Source of the DNA: Shinella yambaruensis
GTDB taxonomy: Bacteria > Pseudomonadota > Alphaproteobacteria > Rhizobiales > Rhizobiaceae
Length of the DNA: 64,000 nucleotides
Direction of reading: 5' to 3'
NCBI RefSeq assembly: GCF_022899355.1
Contig: NZ_JALJCK010000010.1
Span: 1-64,000, forward strand
Part shown: positions 23,940-33,819 of the stretch, one piece after another
Layout of the letters: each line of letters begins with the position of its first letter
How positions within the stretch are numbered: position 1 is the stretch's first letter
Notes under the pieces: generated by a model
Seen by the model: only the letters and a program-made list of their open reading frames with translations
Databases searched by the model: none
Told to the model about the DNA's origin: nothing
Translations under genes and position numbers: made by a program

Positions 23940-25150
23940 CGGCCTTCCAGAACCTCCAGTGCGCGGTGGAAGAAATCCCGACCGCCGAAATTGCCCGACT
24001 TGAGAGCGACCCGCAGGGGACCAGCCGTCAGCGCGGGGACGCCGGGCGCGATCTGCGGGCCGACCTCGAAGCTGGTAATGCCGAGCCCGGTGGCGACCGC
24101 GCCAGAGGTCTCGCCCCCCGCCACGACGAACCGAAGCACGCCGTGCTGGCGCAACGCCGCCGCAAGGCGCGCGAAGGTATTTTCGATTGCGGTGGCCACG
24201 CGCTCGCGGCCATAGGTTTCCTGCGCGGCAGTGACCTCGTCGGCCGGGCTGGACGCGGCGATCAGCGGCGGGCGGTCCTGCTGCAGCACCCATGCCGCCA
24301 GCGTCTCGATGAAGGTGTCGTCGGCGGAGAGCGCTTCGATTACGCTCAGCCGGCGTTGCGGCCCGTCATAGGCGGCGATCTGGCCGAGCGTCGCGGCCGA
24401 GCAACTGCCGGCCATCAGGACGGCCCGGCCATCGACGCCGGTCCAGCGGCCGCGGGCCATGCCCTCTGCGCCAAGTGCACGGGCAAGCCCGCTGCCGATG
24501 GCCGAGCCGCCCGTGACCAGACGCGCATCGAGGACAAGCCGTCCCAATCGATCGATGTCACCGTCGTCGATCGCATCGGCGATGATGAAGCGTGCGTCCG
24601 CTTCGGCCAGCGCCGCTGCGGCATTCTCCGCCCGCAGTACGGCCAGCGGCAGGTGGCCGACTGTCTGCGACGTCTGCCGCGCCAGCCATCGCCGCAGGTC
24701 GGGGTCGGTCATCGGGGTCAGCGGGTGCTGCGCCAGCGGGCTTTCCGACAACAGGCGGTCCCCGACGAACAGGTGCCCCTGATAGACCGTGCGTCCCGTC
24801 GTGGGAAAGCTGGGCACGAACAGGACGCGGTCCGCGCCGAGATCGTCGGCCAGCGCCTCGGCGACGGGACCGATATTGCCCTCGGGCGTCGAATCGAAGG
24901 TCGAGCAATATTTGAACAGAATGCGTTCTGCACCTTGCTTCAAAAGCCAGTCCACCGCCGCGCGCGAGGCGGCGACGGCCTCGGCCACGGGAACCGAGCG
25001 GGTCTTGAGCGCCACGATCGCCGCCGCCTCGTCGGTGGCGGAGGCCGGCAACGGGCCTGCATAGAGGCGGGTGGCAAGCCCCGCCTGCGCAATCATGTTG
25101 GCCAGGTCGGCCGATCCGGTGAAATCGTCCCCGATGGCGCCGATCAGCAT
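23936..25150 (-). CDS. Four-carbon acid sugar kinase (DUF1537, OtnK-like)
   Basis: 404 residues. The N-terminal domain begins GAIGDDFTGSADLANMIAQAG, the substrate-binding signature of this kinase family. FKYCSTFDSTPEGNIGPV and PSFPTTGRTVYQGHL follow. The C-terminal nucleotide-binding domain has FVVAGGETSGAVATGLGI and LKSGNFGGRDFF. Known members phosphorylate D-threonate, L-threonate, D-erythronate or 3-oxo-tetronate at O4. The adjacent OtnC-like aldolase makes 3-oxo-tetronate kinase the best guess. The usual partners OtnI and a tetronate dehydrogenase are not adjacent, and other enzymes occupy their place. Confidence 0.88.
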   Translation of the reverse strand: MLIGAIGDDFTGSADLANMIAQAGLATRLYAGPLPASATDEAAAIVALKTRSVPVAEAVAASRAAVDWLLKQGAERILFKYCSTFDSTPEGNIGPVAEALADDLGADRVLFVPSFPTTGRTVYQGHLFVGDRLLSESPLAQHPLTPMTDPDLRRWLARQTSQTVGHLPLAVLRAENAAAALAEADARFIIADAIDDGDIDRLGRLVLDARLVTGGSAIGSGLARALGAEGMARGRWTGVDGRAVLMAGSCSAATLGQIAAYDGPQRRLSVIEALSADDTFIETLAAWVLQQDRPPLIAASSPADEVTAAQETYGRERVATAIENTFARLAAALRQHGVLRFVVAGGETSGAVATGLGITSFEVGPQIAPGVPALTAGPLRVALKSGNFGGRDFFHRALEVLEGR

Positions 25151-25842
25151 GGGCGGATCTCCTTTTCCTTCAAAAAACCGGCTATCGCCTCGGCACAGGC
25201 CTGCGGTGCCTCCAGCGGCAGGAAATGCCCCGCCCCCTCGATCAGGATCAGCGTGTGTGCTCCGATCCCTGCCGCGCGTTCCGCCCGCTCGTAAGGGGCG
25301 GCCTTATCCTCGCGCCCCGTCACGAACAGGACCGGCGCGCGCGTGGCCGCGAGCATCGGCTCGGCGCCCGGGCGTGTCAGCGCAAGTTCGGTCTGCGCCG
25401 GAAGATGGGCGGCCGCTGCCTCGGCCATGGCGACGATCCGCTCGCCGATGAGCGGGTTGCCGCTCGCCGCCGGGCAGACCATGGCAGGCCACAGCGCGGA
25501 CATGACGGGCCGCGCCCCCCGGCTGGAAACCGCCGCCAGCTGCTCCAGCCGCGCGGCGCGTTTTTCAGGCATGTCGGCGAAGGGATTGGCCGCCAGCAGA
25601 ACAACCGCGCGCGCCCGGATCCGGTCGACGTGGTGGGCTGCGAGGATCGCGCCGAGGGAAAAGCCCAGAACGATGTCCTGCGGTTCCACCGCGGCGAGGT
25701 CTCCGGCGTAATCCTCGACCGAAGGACGGTCGAGCATCACTGTCCGGCAATCTTGCGGCGGAACATTCAGGATATCGAGGACCGGCCTGAAGACGTCGGC
25801 CGTGCAAAGCGTCCCCGGCAGGAGCCACCAGCGCGCCGCCAT
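25144..25842 (-). CDS. Alpha/beta-hydrolase fold protein
   Basis: 232 residues. Oxyanion strand WWLLPGTLCTADVF, nucleophile elbow GFSLG (Ser62) and catalytic His in IEGAGHFLPLEAP near the C-terminus; the acid is probably in FVTGREDKAAP. No signal peptide. ATG 25842 overlaps the aldolase gene's stop, and its 3' end overlaps the kinase gene by 7 bases. Likely a lactonase or esterase opening a sugar-acid lactone or ester within the pathway; inferred from context, as the fold does not fix the substrate. Confidence 0.8.
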   Translation of the reverse strand: MAARWWLLPGTLCTADVFRPVLDILNVPPQDCRTVMLDRPSVEDYAGDLAAVEPQDIVLGFSLGAILAAHHVDRIRARAVVLLAANPFADMPEKRAARLEQLAAVSSRGARPVMSALWPAMVCPAASGNPLIGERIVAMAEAAAAHLPAQTELALTRPGAEPMLAATRAPVLFVTGREDKAAPYERAERAAGIGAHTLILIEGAGHFLPLEAPQACAEAIAGFLKEKEIRPC

Positions 25843-26648
25843 CAATAGCCGCCCTGCGCCGGCGAGCACGCGGCCGTTGCGCCAAGGGTCTCGGCCACCG
25901 CCGCGCGCATGCCGCGGGTAAGGATGCCGAAATCGTTGCCGGGCGTGACCAGAGCGAAGCCCTGCGCCACGCGGCGTGCCGCCTCGGCGCCGTCGGCACA
26001 GAAGATTCCGGCCGGGATTCCCGCGGCCTTGGCCTTTTCCAGCACATGGGCGATGACCTCTTCGGACTTTCGCCGGTCCGGTCCGACGCAGCCGTCGAAG
26101 ACGAAGGCGAGGTCGTTCGGGCCGATATAGATCATGTCGACCCCCTCGACGGCGAGGATCGCGTCGAGGTTTTCGACGGCCGCGACGGTCTCGATCATCG
26201 GGATGACGAGAATCTCGGAATCGGCATGCGCCACATAGTCCGCCCCACCATAAAGCAGGCCGCGGGCAGGCCCGAACGAGCGGATGCCCGTCGGGGGATA
26301 GCGGCAGGCGCGCACCAGTTCCGCCGTCTCTTCGGCGGTGGAAATCATCGGACAGATGACCCCGTAGGCGCCGCTGTCCAGCACGCGCATCATGAATGCG
26401 GGATCGAGCGAGGGAACGCGTACCAGCGGAACCGCGGGGGTGGCGGAAATCGCCTGCAGCATGTGCAGGGCGTCGGTCGGGCCGATCATGCCATGCTGGA
26501 GATCGACGGTTGCGGCATGGACCCCGGCATGTCCCATTCCCTCGGCGGAATAGGACGAGGGGATGGACAGCCAGGCATTGACGATGGTCTGCCCCTCAGC
26601 AAGCCTCTCGCGGAGAGGATTGCGGCGGATGTTCGGTTGATCGTTCAT
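25842..26648 (-). CDS. HpcH/HpaI-family aldolase
   Basis: 268 residues, TIM-barrel class II pyruvate aldolase. TVDLQHGMIG contains the catalytic His region. PLVRVPSLDPAFMMRVLDSGAYGVICPMI is the typical central strand. Metal ligands are Glu in VIPMIETVAAVENLD and Asp in YIGPNDLAF. Members cleave or form 2-keto-3-deoxy sugar acids or 4-hydroxy-2-oxo acids, giving pyruvate plus an aldehyde. It is coupled by a one-base stop/start overlap to the hydrolase gene. Having both this and an OtnC-type enzyme in one operon points to a substrate split twice or to two entry branches. Confidence 0.9.
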   Translation of the reverse strand: MNDQPNIRRNPLRERLAEGQTIVNAWLSIPSSYSAEGMGHAGVHAATVDLQHGMIGPTDALHMLQAISATPAVPLVRVPSLDPAFMMRVLDSGAYGVICPMISTAEETAELVRACRYPPTGIRSFGPARGLLYGGADYVAHADSEILVIPMIETVAAVENLDAILAVEGVDMIYIGPNDLAFVFDGCVGPDRRKSEEVIAHVLEKAKAAGIPAGIFCADGAEAARRVAQGFALVTPGNDFGILTRGMRAAVAETLGATAACSPAQGGY

Positions 26649-26666
26649 GTCGTGCGCTCCCGCGTG

Positions 26667-27680
26667 TCAGTCGTGCGCGCCGGTCTGAAGCAGGATCTGC
26701 TTCCAGATGGCGGTTTCATCGATCAGGGTGAATTCGTTGCGGATCGCCGGGCCGCCGTCGTCGCCGAACGGGCCGAACTCGACATGGCTGATGCCGAGCA
26801 CATAGACCTGCGCCTGCGTCGGCGTGCCGAAGCGGCCCCAGCCGGAATGCTTGCCCCACAGCGACCAGCGGATGGCTGAGCGTGGCGGCATCAGCGGGTC
26901 CTCGCGGCCGATGACGTGCTCGATGCGGAACTCGGCATGGGGGAAGGCGGCCCGCAGGCCCATCCAGAACTGGTCCGCCTGCGCGCGGCCGAACAGCGTC
27001 TCGCCGCCGGGATAGTGCAGGTTGCAGGCGCGGTCGTAGCTGCGCGGGATCACCTCCATGTCTGCGGCCATGATGCGGTTCAGGATCTCGGCGTGGCGCT
27101 GCCCCCATTCGTTGTCGTTGCCGCGGCCGCTATAGGGCCCGGGCACGTCGTTGTCCTTCGTGAGCGGCTTGACGCAACGCTCCGGTCCACCCTCGCGCGC
27201 GATCAGGTCGCGGGTCCAGTCGATCACGTCGAAGCCCATCTGCCGCACGATCGCCGACTGGTCGCGCACCAGCCATTCGTCATAGATCGCGTCGTCGCGG
27301 ATCGCGCAGTCGGCGAGGATGCGATAGGCGAAGTGCTTTCCGGTCGGCGCGCCATACATGCCGGGCCGCGTGTGCCGTGCCCATGAAATCAGCCGGTGCG
27401 AGGACAGGAAGGCGTCGGAGGTCTCGGTCGAGCCGGCCGGGTCCTCGCACCAGATCACGTCCTCGCCCGGCAGTTCCCGGTCCGGAAATTCCGCAAGGGT
27501 CGCCATGGTCGCCGCGATGACATTGGTGTTGTCGACCACCACCGAGGCGGGCGAGCGCACGATCAGCCCCGGGGCATAGTGGCGGCGCAGGCTGCCGATC
27601 TGGCGGTCCTCCCAGATCTGCTGGGTGAGGCCGTTGATGAAATGCGGGACATCCCGCCATTTCGGATCAAAACCTTTCAT
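26667..27680 (-). CDS. Tandem SnoaL-like (NTF2-fold) protein
   Basis: 337 residues with what look like two SnoaL/polyketide-cyclase-like NTF2 domains. The first (about 10-160) starts FINGLTQQIWEDRQIGSLRRHY and has STETSDAFLSSHRLISWARH. The second (about 185-335) starts WGQRHAEILNRIMAADMEVIP and has NLHYPGG, PHAEFRIEHVIGRED and IRWSLWGKHSG. No signal peptide. The start at 27680 follows AAGAGGTACAG; the frame beyond runs through the intergenic region. It is the first gene of the leftward operon, adjacent to operator copy 3. SnoaL-like proteins act as isomerases, dehydratases or hydrolases; its presence in a sugar-acid operon is unusual. Confidence 0.78.
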   Translation of the reverse strand: MKGFDPKWRDVPHFINGLTQQIWEDRQIGSLRRHYAPGLIVRSPASVVVDNTNVIAATMATLAEFPDRELPGEDVIWCEDPAGSTETSDAFLSSHRLISWARHTRPGMYGAPTGKHFAYRILADCAIRDDAIYDEWLVRDQSAIVRQMGFDVIDWTRDLIAREGGPERCVKPLTKDNDVPGPYSGRGNDNEWGQRHAEILNRIMAADMEVIPRSYDRACNLHYPGGETLFGRAQADQFWMGLRAAFPHAEFRIEHVIGREDPLMPPRSAIRWSLWGKHSGWGRFGTPTQAQVYVLGISHVEFGPFGDDGGPAIRNEFTLIDETAIWKQILLQTGAHD

Positions 27681-27940
27681 GACTGTACCTCTTGTCTGTC
27701 CTGTTGCTGGCGAAGGGAAACCACGGCTGTTCGGCGACGCCACGGCCGGCGCCGGCCGGCACATCCTGCGGAAGCCGGGGCGATAAAGCTGGTTGTTTTT
27801 CGTCGTCCGACCCGGGGCCATGGTGCGCTGCCATGCCCCAAGCGCGCCGGATCAGGGCGGGTCCGAACCCTCGCAGGCTCTTTCGCCGTCCTCTCATATT
27901 ATTAGTTGCCAGATATCAAATTCTGTGTCTAGGGTATTTA

Positions 27941-27954
27941 TGCATTCGAATGCA
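27941..27954. promoter_or_regulatory. LacI-family operator, copy 3
   Basis: Exact 14-bp palindrome TGCATTCGAATGCA in the 309-bp divergent region between the SnoaL-like gene (start 27680) and the ABC ATPase gene (start 27990). A half-site GAATGCAC follows at 27961-27968. It lies 36 bp before the ATPase ATG, next to an AT-rich TATTTA, so it probably blocks the rightward promoter. Confidence 0.83.
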
Positions 27955-27989
27955 CAAAGGGAATGCACAGAGGAAGGAGCTCAACCCGA

Positions 27990-29045
<1,056 letters not shown>

Positions 29046-29099
29046 ATCCAACCACCAATGCCGGAAAACGTGCCGGCAGCAAACAGCAGGGGAATCAAA

Positions 29100-30326
29100 A
29101 TGAAACGTCGAAATCTCTTCATCTTCGCCGTCCTTGCCGCGCTCGGCTCCGGACCGGCCAACGCCGCCTGCAGCTTTTCGAACGAGGTGCCGATAAAGGT
29201 CCTCAGCGCCGCCTTCGAGGCGTGGAAGTCGGTGACCGACGCGATGGCCGAATGTGGGAACGTCCAGGCATCGCTGGACCAGGACTTCCGCTTGAAGCAG
29301 TCCGCCGCCTTTGCCGCAAATCCGGCGCTCTACCAGCTCGGCGGCGTGGCCAACAACACGATTCCCCAGTTGCTGAACGAGAAGAGGATCCGGCCGCTGA
29401 ACGATCTGGTCGAGAAGTACGGCCAGCACCTCAAGCCGAACCAGCTCATCAAGGTGGGCGGCGACATCGTGGCCATCGCCATGATGGTGAACACCCAGGA
29501 ATTCGCCTATCGCAAGGACATCTTCGACGAGCTCGGGCTGGACGTGCCCAAGACCTACGATCAGGTCTTCGAGGCCGCCGAGAAGATCCGGCAATCCGGC
29601 AAGGTGGACTATCCGCTCGGCGGCATGACGATGTCCGGCTGGAACATGGCGCTGGAATGGCTCAACGTCTATGCGAGCCTTGCCGGCGACAGCTTCCTCA
29701 ACGCGGACGGCACGCCGAACTTCAACAACGAGAACGGCATCAAGGCGCTCGAACTGCTCAAGCGCGCGAGCGAATACATGGACCCCGAATATCTCGTGTC
29801 GGATTCCACCTTCGTCCAGCAGCAGATGCAGCAGGGCAAGATCGCGATGGCCAACATCTGGGCCAGTCGTGCCGGCGCGGCGGACAACGAGGCCGAATCC
29901 AAGGTGGTCGGCAAGATTTATACGGCTGCGTCGCCCCTGGCCGCCGAGGATGCCAGACCGGTCGCCATGCTCTTCTGGGATGGTATCGTGATCCCCCGCA
30001 ACATCTCCGACGAGGCGGCCGAGGCGGCCTTCCGGGTCGCGATGGAAGGGCTCGATACCGAAATGGTCCAGGCGCACAACGACGATGCCGTCTGGCTGAT
30101 CGAAGGCTACAAGCCCGGCCGGCTTGCCGAAGGCGCGGTCGCCACGGCCAGCGCCCAGCCCAGCCCGATCTCTTATCCCATGACGATCGAGATGGGGCTC
30201 ATCCATTCCGCGATCGGCAATCAGATCAGCGGCTTCTTCACGGGAGCGAAGTCGGCGGAGGCGGCCCTGCGCGCGGCGGAGGAGGAATACGGGACGGCAG
30301 CCCGCGAGGCCGGCCTTCTTCAATGA
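29100..30326 (+). CDS. Family-1 ABC transporter substrate-binding protein
   Basis: 408 residues with an N-terminal Sec signal (RRNLFIFAVLAALGSGPANA, cut after ANA). Mature protein has ALYQLGGVANNTIPQLLNEKRI, VAIAMMVNTQEFAYRKDIF, GLDVPKTYDQV, QQGKIAMANIWASRAGAA and a late strand MLFWDGIVIPRNI, the usual family-1 outline. AGGGGA precedes the ATG 10 bases upstream. It captures the LacI-controlled pathway substrate, probably a sugar acid or derivative given the adjacent kinase and aldolases. Confidence 0.9.
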   Translation: MKRRNLFIFAVLAALGSGPANAACSFSNEVPIKVLSAAFEAWKSVTDAMAECGNVQASLDQDFRLKQSAAFAANPALYQLGGVANNTIPQLLNEKRIRPLNDLVEKYGQHLKPNQLIKVGGDIVAIAMMVNTQEFAYRKDIFDELGLDVPKTYDQVFEAAEKIRQSGKVDYPLGGMTMSGWNMALEWLNVYASLAGDSFLNADGTPNFNNENGIKALELLKRASEYMDPEYLVSDSTFVQQQMQQGKIAMANIWASRAGAADNEAESKVVGKIYTAASPLAAEDARPVAMLFWDGIVIPRNISDEAAEAAFRVAMEGLDTEMVQAHNDDAVWLIEGYKPGRLAEGAVATASAQPSPISYPMTIEMGLIHSAIGNQISGFFTGAKSAEAALRAAEEEYGTAAREAGLLQ

Positions 30327-30394
30327 ACCATTCGCGCGGGCCGCGATGAACGGCGCGGCCCGCGGACAGTTTTCGCAAAAGCAGGGAGAAGACG

Positions 30395-31417
30395 GTGCGC
30401 TTCAGGACATTCGCGGCGTTTGTCGCGCCATCGTTGTTGCTCATGGTGCTGTTCATCGCCGCGCCGCTCACCAGCGTGTTCGTGCAGAGTTTCTTTGTCA
30501 CGCAGCCGCAAATCCAGCGGGTCGAGACCGAGCGCTGCACGGCCGGATTCCTGGAGCAGCAATGCACGACGGAGATCAAGAACGTCCCCGTGCTGGATGA
30601 GAACGGCGCGGTCGTGACGACGACGCGCTTCGTCGGGCTGGACAATTATCGCGCCGTGGTCAGGCCCGACCGCGCCTTCGCCGCGCTGTCGGCATGGGAC
30701 TGGCAGGCCCTGATGTCGATCGATTTCTGGAAGGCGCTGCGTTTCACGCTCACCTTCACGCTGGTGACGTTGCCGCTGGTCGTCGGCCTGGGTCTTGCGA
30801 TCGCGCTGGCGGTCAACAACACCATGCGCTCGATCCGCGGCCCGGTGATCTTCGTATCGCTGCTTCCCTTCATCGTCACGCCCGTGATCGGCGCGCTGTC
30901 GATCCGCTGGCTGTTCGTCGGCGACGGGATCCTGACCCGCGCGATGGAGGCCTGGAGCGGCACCGAGATCGCCATGTTCGCGCAAGGATGGACCATCGAG
31001 CTGCTGATGCTCTTCTACCGCGTCTGGCATGTCGCGCCCTTCGCCTTCGTCATCTTCTATGCCGGATTGCAGACGATGAACCGCGAGACGCTGGAGGCCG
31101 CGATGGTCGACGGCGCCTCGCGCTTCGAGCGGCTGCGCTATGTCATCGTGCCGCATCTGATGCCGCTGATCGTGTTCGTGTCGCTGATCCATCTCATGGA
31201 TGCCTACCGGGTCTTCGAGGAAGTGGTCGGCTTCCGAAGCCAGGCGCATGTCATCTCGCTGCAATGGCTGACCTACGACCTGCTGCAGCCGGACGATGCG
31301 GGCAACCGTGCGGTCAGCCGCGCCTCCGCCTCCGCCATGCTGACCATGATCGGCATCGTCATCCTTCTCGTTCCGCTGCTGCGCAAGTCCTGGCGCGATC
31401 ACAAGGGAGCCCGCTGA
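30395..31417 (+). CDS. MalF-type sugar ABC transporter permease
   Basis: 340 residues starting at GTG 30395 with GGGAGAAGAC upstream. TM1 is followed by an 80-residue periplasmic segment containing two cysteines (about residues 49-58). The EAA loop is LEAAMVDGASRFERLRYVIVPHLMPL in outline. It is longer than typical MalF-type partners (about 290-310), mainly from this loop. It forms the channel with the next gene, whose ATG overlaps its stop (TGATG). Confidence 0.88.
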   Translation: MRFRTFAAFVAPSLLLMVLFIAAPLTSVFVQSFFVTQPQIQRVETERCTAGFLEQQCTTEIKNVPVLDENGAVVTTTRFVGLDNYRAVVRPDRAFAALSAWDWQALMSIDFWKALRFTLTFTLVTLPLVVGLGLAIALAVNNTMRSIRGPVIFVSLLPFIVTPVIGALSIRWLFVGDGILTRAMEAWSGTEIAMFAQGWTIELLMLFYRVWHVAPFAFVIFYAGLQTMNRETLEAAMVDGASRFERLRYVIVPHLMPLIVFVSLIHLMDAYRVFEEVVGFRSQAHVISLQWLTYDLLQPDDAGNRAVSRASASAMLTMIGIVILLVPLLRKSWRDHKGAR

Positions 31418-32568
31418 TGTCCACTGTAAAGGCTTTGCGCCAGCCCGCCTCGCTGCAGATAGTGTCGGCCGGTTTCCTGCTCTTCTGGTGCGTGCTTGCC
31501 CTGTTCCCGATCGCCTGGATCGCGGTCATGAGCATCAAGGCACCGCTCGACGCCTTCGCCGCCAATCCCTTCGACGTGATCCTGGGGCCGGCCACGATCG
31601 CGCAGGGCAACGGATTGACGCTTGCCGATATCGCGGCGGCTCTTCTCGGGGGAGGGCTGGCCATCTGGTTTGCGATCAAGGTCCTGCCGGGGCTGGTCGC
31701 CCGCCACGTGCCGCCCGGCTACAGGCCGCTCGGCTGGATCCTGGCGCTCATCGGCTATTGCATCATCGTGCTTCTGGCGGGGTTCATCCTGCTGCCGCGC
31801 CTGGCGCAGGCGGTGAACGCAGCCATGGCGCTCGATCCGGTCATCGGTTTCACGACGCAGCATTATCATGCCGTCTGGGTGGAGAACGCGTTCTGGCAGA
31901 ATTTCGTCAATTCCGCGATCGTGACGACCGGCGTGGTGACGATCTCGCTGACCGTCGGAACGCTCGCCGGCTACGGGCTGTCGCGTTCGGGCTCGAACCT
32001 CGCCTTCTGGCTGCTGATTGGCGCGCTGGTCTTCAGGGCGCTGCCGCATTCCGTGCTGGTGGCCGGCTATCTTCCGGTCTTCATCAATTCGGCTGAGCTT
32101 CTGCGGCCGCTCCTGGGAGAAAATGCGCCGACCCTCTACGGCCAGCCTCTTGCCGTCATCATCGTGCTGGTGTCGATCAACCAGCCCTTCACGATCTGGA
32201 TGCTACGCTCGTTCTTCCAGAGCATCCCGGCCGAGCTGGACGAGGCGGCGCGCGTCGACGGCTGTACCCATTTCCAGGCGTTCCGAAGGGTCATCATGCC
32301 GGTGATGTGGCCGGGCGTGATCACGACGGGGCTGTTCAGCTTCCTGCTGGCGTATAACGACTTCCTTGTGACCTCGTTGCTGCTCGACCAGTCGGACATG
32401 ACGATGGTTCCGGCGATCGCCGCCTACTTCAACCGCGAGACGACGACGACCGACCAGGTCCAGGCCATCGCGGCGGCCGTTTCGATCACTGCGCCCCTGT
32501 TCCTGCTCGTGATGGCGTTCCAGCGCCAGATCGTGAGCGGGCTCACCGCCGGGGCGGTGAAAGGCTAA
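31417..32568 (+). CDS. MalG-type sugar ABC transporter permease with extra membrane segments
   Basis: 383 residues. After TM1 (about 14-36) comes an insert of about 85 residues carrying two extra hydrophobic helices (about 69-92 and 104-128). The usual MalG body then begins with FVNSAIVTTGVVTISLTVGTLAGY. The EAA loop is LDEAARVDGCTHFQAFRRVIMPVMWPG in outline and the family ending SGLTAGAVKG is present. Standard MalG homologues have six segments and about 280 residues. The start overlaps the upstream stop. Confidence 0.88.
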   Translation: MSTVKALRQPASLQIVSAGFLLFWCVLALFPIAWIAVMSIKAPLDAFAANPFDVILGPATIAQGNGLTLADIAAALLGGGLAIWFAIKVLPGLVARHVPPGYRPLGWILALIGYCIIVLLAGFILLPRLAQAVNAAMALDPVIGFTTQHYHAVWVENAFWQNFVNSAIVTTGVVTISLTVGTLAGYGLSRSGSNLAFWLLIGALVFRALPHSVLVAGYLPVFINSAELLRPLLGENAPTLYGQPLAVIIVLVSINQPFTIWMLRSFFQSIPAELDEAARVDGCTHFQAFRRVIMPVMWPGVITTGLFSFLLAYNDFLVTSLLLDQSDMTMVPAIAAYFNRETTTTDQVQAIAAAVSITAPLFLLVMAFQRQIVSGLTAGAVKG

Positions 32569-32599
32569 GTATGAACATGGGGCCGCCTCCACTTGACGC

Positions 32600-33817
32600 A
32601 TGAGACCAAGGAACTTGGCTGGGTGGGGACCAAGGCTCCTCTGGTCGATCGCGCTTGAAGGATACGGAGAACAATTGAGCAATGGCCGGGATCGCCCGCC
32701 GGACAATCCGTTCGAGGCGGCGGCATCCACCCCACGCCGAGCGACAAATGGACGGAGGGCGATCGGCTGCGGCTGTTGGTTAAAGCGGCAGGCGGGCATC
32801 GCAAATGCCGCAGCCAACGGCTGCTCAGTTTGTCTGCAAGAGGTTGCGATCGTCGGGGGCGGGCCGGTGGCCGTGGTCATCGATCCGGTTGCCCGCAACC
32901 TTCTTGGCGAACGCATCCTCCGCCAGCTGCCCGATGCCCGCCTCATGGAATTCGGCGGCGAGTGCACCGCGGCGGAAATCGCCGCGCGCGCCGCGGAGAC
33001 GGGCGATGCCCGGCTTCTCATCGGCGTCGGCGGCGGCAAGGCGATCGACACCGCGAAGGGGGCCGCGATCGAGCGCGGCCTGCCGGTCGCCATCGTGCCG
33101 ACGATCGCCTCCAACGACAGCCCCACCAGCCATATCGCCGTCGTCTACACGCCGGACCACGCCGTCGAGGGCGTGCGCCGCATGAAGACCAATCCCGTGC
33201 TGGTGCTGGTGGATACTGCCGTCATCGTCGGGGCGCCGCGCCGGTTCCTGGCCGCCGGCATCGGCGATGCGATGTCGAAGCCCTACGAGCTTGCGGGCGC
33301 GCTGGCCGGCGGTGGGCTCAACTTCTTCTCGGGCCGGCCGACGGAACTGACGCAGGCGATCGTCTCCCGCGCGCAGGAGATCCTTCTCGCCGACAGCGAG
33401 GCCGCCATGGCGGCAACGGCGCCCGACGAGGCTTTCGAGCGCGTCGTCGAGGCGGCAGTGCTCCTGAGTGGCCTCGCCTTTGAAAGCGGCGGCCTTTCCA
33501 TTGCCCACGCCATGGTGCGCGGACTGTCGGTCATGCCGGCGCTGGGCGGTCTGCTGCATGGCGAAATGGTCGCGCTCGGCACGCTGACGCAGCTCGCCGC
33601 CGGGCAGGGCAGCGCGGAGGAGATCCGCGCGCTCGCCGGCTTCTTCCGCCGCATCGGCCTGCCCACCGGCTTCAAGGTATTCGACATCACGGCAGAGGCC
33701 GATTTCCGGCGCATGGCCGAGATCGCGCTCGCCGCGCCCTATGCGCCGAACTACTACCGCAAGCTCGATGCCGGCGATCTCGTGCGCGCGATGCGGGCCC
33801 TCGACGAAAGGAACTGA
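32600..33817 (+). CDS. GldA-like iron/zinc-containing dehydrogenase with atypical N-terminus
   Basis: The frame holds 405 codons, but glycerol-dehydrogenase similarity starts only at about codon 87 (GPVAVVIDPVARNLLGERIL) and runs to the end. Landmarks are IGVGGGKAIDTAKGAA (NAD loop), PTIASNDSPTSHIAVVYT, GIGDAMSKPYEL (metal Asp), IAHAMVRGL and LLHGEMVALG (metal His). The family's first 30 or so residues, including the first cofactor strand, are missing. Codons 1-80 are Arg/Pro-rich and resemble nothing known. Either translation starts at an internal GTG near 32867 or the gene is 5'-truncated and inactive. It precedes SDR and Fe-ADH genes in the same orientation. Confidence 0.65.
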   Translation: MRPRNLAGWGPRLLWSIALEGYGEQLSNGRDRPPDNPFEAAASTPRRATNGRRAIGCGCWLKRQAGIANAAANGCSVCLQEVAIVGGGPVAVVIDPVARNLLGERILRQLPDARLMEFGGECTAAEIAARAAETGDARLLIGVGGGKAIDTAKGAAIERGLPVAIVPTIASNDSPTSHIAVVYTPDHAVEGVRRMKTNPVLVLVDTAVIVGAPRRFLAAGIGDAMSKPYELAGALAGGGLNFFSGRPTELTQAIVSRAQEILLADSEAAMAATAPDEAFERVVEAAVLLSGLAFESGGLSIAHAMVRGLSVMPALGGLLHGEMVALGTLTQLAAGQGSAEEIRALAGFFRRIGLPTGFKVFDITAEADFRRMAEIALAAPYAPNYYRKLDAGDLVRAMRALDERN

Positions 33818-33819
33818 CG

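Noticed and set aside
32569-32860. Insertion-sequence remnant between the MalG-type permease and the GldA-like gene
   Set aside because: The stretch looks foreign to its neighbours, but I could match no transposase motif or terminal repeat, so it is left unassigned.
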